Assembly (NCBI GenBank): GCA_022113835.1
Contig: JAILWY010000026.1
Coordinates: 5,855,001-5,919,000, forward strand
DNA from: Atopsyche davidsoni
Lineage: Eukaryota; Arthropoda; Insecta; Trichoptera; Hydrobiosidae
Direction: 5' to 3'
DNA length: 64,000 nt
Shown: piece by piece, positions 61,347 to 64,000 of the stretch
Position numbering within the stretch: the first letter of the stretch is position 1
How the letters are laid out: each line of letters opens with the position of its first letter
Program-made: the position numbers and the translations under genes
The notes under the pieces: generated by a model
What the model was told of the DNA's origin: nothing
Database searches by the model: none
What the model saw: the letters and a program-made list of their open reading frames with translations, nothing else

Positions 61347-64000
61347 TATGATTATAATAAGCTTAAATGAGGATTTATATTTTCGTACTTTGATGCATTG
61401 CGTATTTAACTTCTGAAAGTTAAATACGTGATGCGATGACTAGGTAAGGGTTCGAGCCGTTTTGCCTTACGGCGTTAATCTCATCGCACTATCTGGCGTT
61501 AACCACATTGTCGTGATGGACAGGGCGCCCGCCCCGGCGTGACTTTCACCCCCGCCGTCCTTCAGGCGGTCATTTCGCCTGATGCGACCCGCCGAGCACC
61601 GGCCACCTGTCCAAAGTGCTGTTTGCCGGACACTTCCTGAGGGATCTCAGTGGAAGGCATTAGCAGACCTGTGGGGGTTATGGCGGTCGGGGTATTGATT
61701 GAACCTTTAGTTTGAATTGGTAATACCTGGGAAAGCCGCAAAATTTGATAATGTCATTTGTGTTAAGGGCAGTTGCTTCCGCCGTGCTCTCGTTCTAAAA
61801 AGTTTTACATTTTTTTTAAAACTTAAAATAACATACAATCTGTGCGAATTTATATGTAATTGTTGATAGTAGGAGACTATTAATGCATGCTTACTTAATT
61901 TATAAAAAAATATAGATGTACTCTGTTTTATGACGTTGTATCAAGAAATCCAAAATACGGCATTTTACACAAATAGTTTATTCTATATTTGTACCATTTC
62001 AGGCCTTCATTTTGTACATCAAAATTAACAAATATATAAAAAATAATTATAATACACTATTTTGTTTGTTTGCATGTATAAAAACAGAATTGAAATACTC
62101 TAATAATTAATTTGTATAAATCATTCGATAAATAATATCAAAATATAACCCTTCTACGAACACATTAACCCTTCAATGCCGCAATCAATTACACCCAAAA
62201 GTTGATTAATATAACGATCTGCCTAACGAACGGTTCAATCACTCAGGGGGTCGGGGGTGGGGGAGTGCAAGGGAGGGGGAGTGCAGGGGAGGGGGACTGG
62301 TCCAAGATGACCGCAGCAGATAATCGCCGCCATAATGTAAAACTAAGGCATATAAATTTGTAGCGGACATTTGTCAGCGTGCAGCATCTGGCGGACCTTC
62401 CCTTAAATCTCTTGGGGCCCCCGGGGCTCCGTAAGGTCGCGCCGCCCCCCGTCCCGTGGCCCCCTAAATGCGATCTAATTAGGAAATAGTTTTACTTGTT
62501 GATTTATAGATTAAGTTGTGTAGAATCAATATCTGGGCCGTCGCCGTGCGGTCCGTGCCCTGCCGGTTGTGAACGGGTTGAAATTACCGCCTCCTCACGG
62601 TGTGATAAATATATTAATGGTGCAATAATTATTTTTATAAAATCGTTCTACACTTTACCGGAACGTTTGAACCTTATCGAAAACATCCGTGTTTGTTATT
62701 TTTTCTTAATTTTTTTAAATCAAAACTATGATTTTATTTTTTTATATAAAATTAGACTTTAATTTAATCAAGATGAATATTAAAAAATCCAAAACAGATT
62801 ATTTATCCCAACTGGTAAAAGGCAGCTTTTTTTTTGAACTATTCAAACAATGATGATACGAGATTAACAACAACAAAAAAACTTTATATGAATTATATCA
62901 GATAAACCTAATTAATATATCTCAGCAAATGTGTTTAAATAAACAAATACTATAAATCAGATTAAATGTGTGGAATTTTTTTTTTGACGATTCTTACTTT
63001 GGGGTGTTCAGTATTTGTTTAGATACAATATATTCTGTTTTTTTTTTTTTGTTTTAATTATTTTCAGCGTAATGAAAAATATATTTCATGAGAACTAATT
63101 GTCGACACAGCCTTGGCATCCCTGAGTCTTGCAGGAATCCGTTAATGCCCTTTGGATACGAGTCTCCCGCGGAAGACGCCCGCCCACTCGCCCGCCGCGT
63201 CCAATATTTCATTGAATTTGATTTAGTACCTGACGGTATTATGTAGTATTAGCAGCCTTGCCCGCGCATCTACAGCCTGGATACGCACGCAAACCCTTTT
63301 ACTTAAAGTAAAATATTTATTAGGTACAATTTCACTAACAATGTGTATTTATACTACATACCTAACGCCCTAATAATATTTTTTTTTTCATATTTCTGCA
63401 AACCATATAATTTTTTCAAACGCCCATTTTCCGAGATTTTTCCTTTCAATGTAGAATACTTTTCATGTATTGAATATATTTAAATATCCGCCGTGCTCTA
63501 GATCAAGTGTGCGGGCACGTCCCGGTTATTGGCTGTCTTAATTATTTGCGATCTGTCCCGTTCCCGAGCGCTCGGGAGGCTGCGGAAAGATTTGCGGAAT
63601 TTCCCGACTTTATAAGGGATGACTTATTGCGCCGCCGGGGGTAGGGAAAATTCAATACGGAAATTGTCTGCATAAAGCTGGTATTTACATGGCTTTATTT
63701 TCTAGGTGAGAACTTGTCGAAGCTATTTCATAAGTTGTCTTTGAAATAAACAAAAGTGTTTGCTACGTTTATGAGAGAAACCTAAATGACATAAGCTCTT
63801 GTTAACATGGTTATATATATATTTTTTTTTAACTATTGATATTATTGTATGTATTTGGTTTTCTCTGATAATAATCAAAAATGGTTTTGGAGTGTTTTTT
63901 TTTGGTATGCAGTTGTTAGTGACCAATTACAAGTAGGAATCAATATGATATTGGCATTGAACGATTCTGTTTATTCGACATGGTTACACATGTACAGCAC
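61347..64000. other. Non-coding DNA with GC islands
   Basis: Islands lie at about 61,430-61,720, 62,230-62,480, 63,110-63,300 and 63,490-63,690. No supported gene. The intervening DNA is AT-rich with long T runs, for example near 63,040 and 63,820. Confidence 0.5.
62246..62297 (+). repeat. G-rich tandem repeat with G-quadruplex potential
   Basis: Seven runs of three to five G lie within about 50 bp. The later part is a 16-bp tandem unit, GGGGGAGTGCAGGGGA, present about 2.4 times. It sits at the start of the 62.2-62.5 kb island. Confidence 0.6.

Overview
This is a non-coding, AT-rich stretch of an animal nuclear genome, most likely an insect. The evidence is an AT-rich background with many short GC- and CpG-rich islands, one good candidate intron/exon/intron boundary, tRNA-derived retroposons with target-site duplications, a Helitron-like unit and a decayed piggyBac-like reading frame. 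Moths and butterflies fit this mix, but nothing seen here settles the order. There is no bacterial-style gene, operon, rRNA, intact tRNA gene or CRISPR array. The open reading frames present, up to 177 codons, look like chance frames through islands or low-complexity DNA.

Layout: (1) 1-5.4 kb: AT-rich DNA, a diverged local duplication (about 1.7 and 2.1 kb) and small islands. (2) 3.3-21.8 kb: six copies of two related retroposon families, called A and B here, built around a threonine-tRNA-like sequence. (3) 21.8-41 kb: a long non-coding block dense in GC islands, with one well-formed 83-bp candidate exon at 29,853-29,935 (+). (4) 41-54 kb: more islands, including a 560-bp one near 48.5 kb and a GC segment ending in a 15-A tail at 50.57 kb. 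(5) 54-61.4 kb: three more family B copies, a piggyBac-like N-terminal remnant and a candidate Helitron sitting against the last family B copy. (6) 61.4-64 kb: islands and a G-rich repeat.

The overall picture is a large intron, or a gene desert, around a developmental regulator. Dozens of 100-500 bp GC islands stand 0.5-2 kb apart in AT-rich DNA, and only one exon is visible. That is an inference from pattern alone, with no conservation data.

The most unusual structure is the retroposon pair. Both families carry a 76-nt tRNA-Thr(UGU)-like unit. Family A has it inside a long terminal inverted repeat, and several copies have 11-14 bp target-site duplications. In family B the tRNA unit lies antisense to the conserved 3' tail. 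An inverted-repeat body combined with SINE-like target duplications is not the usual SINE design.
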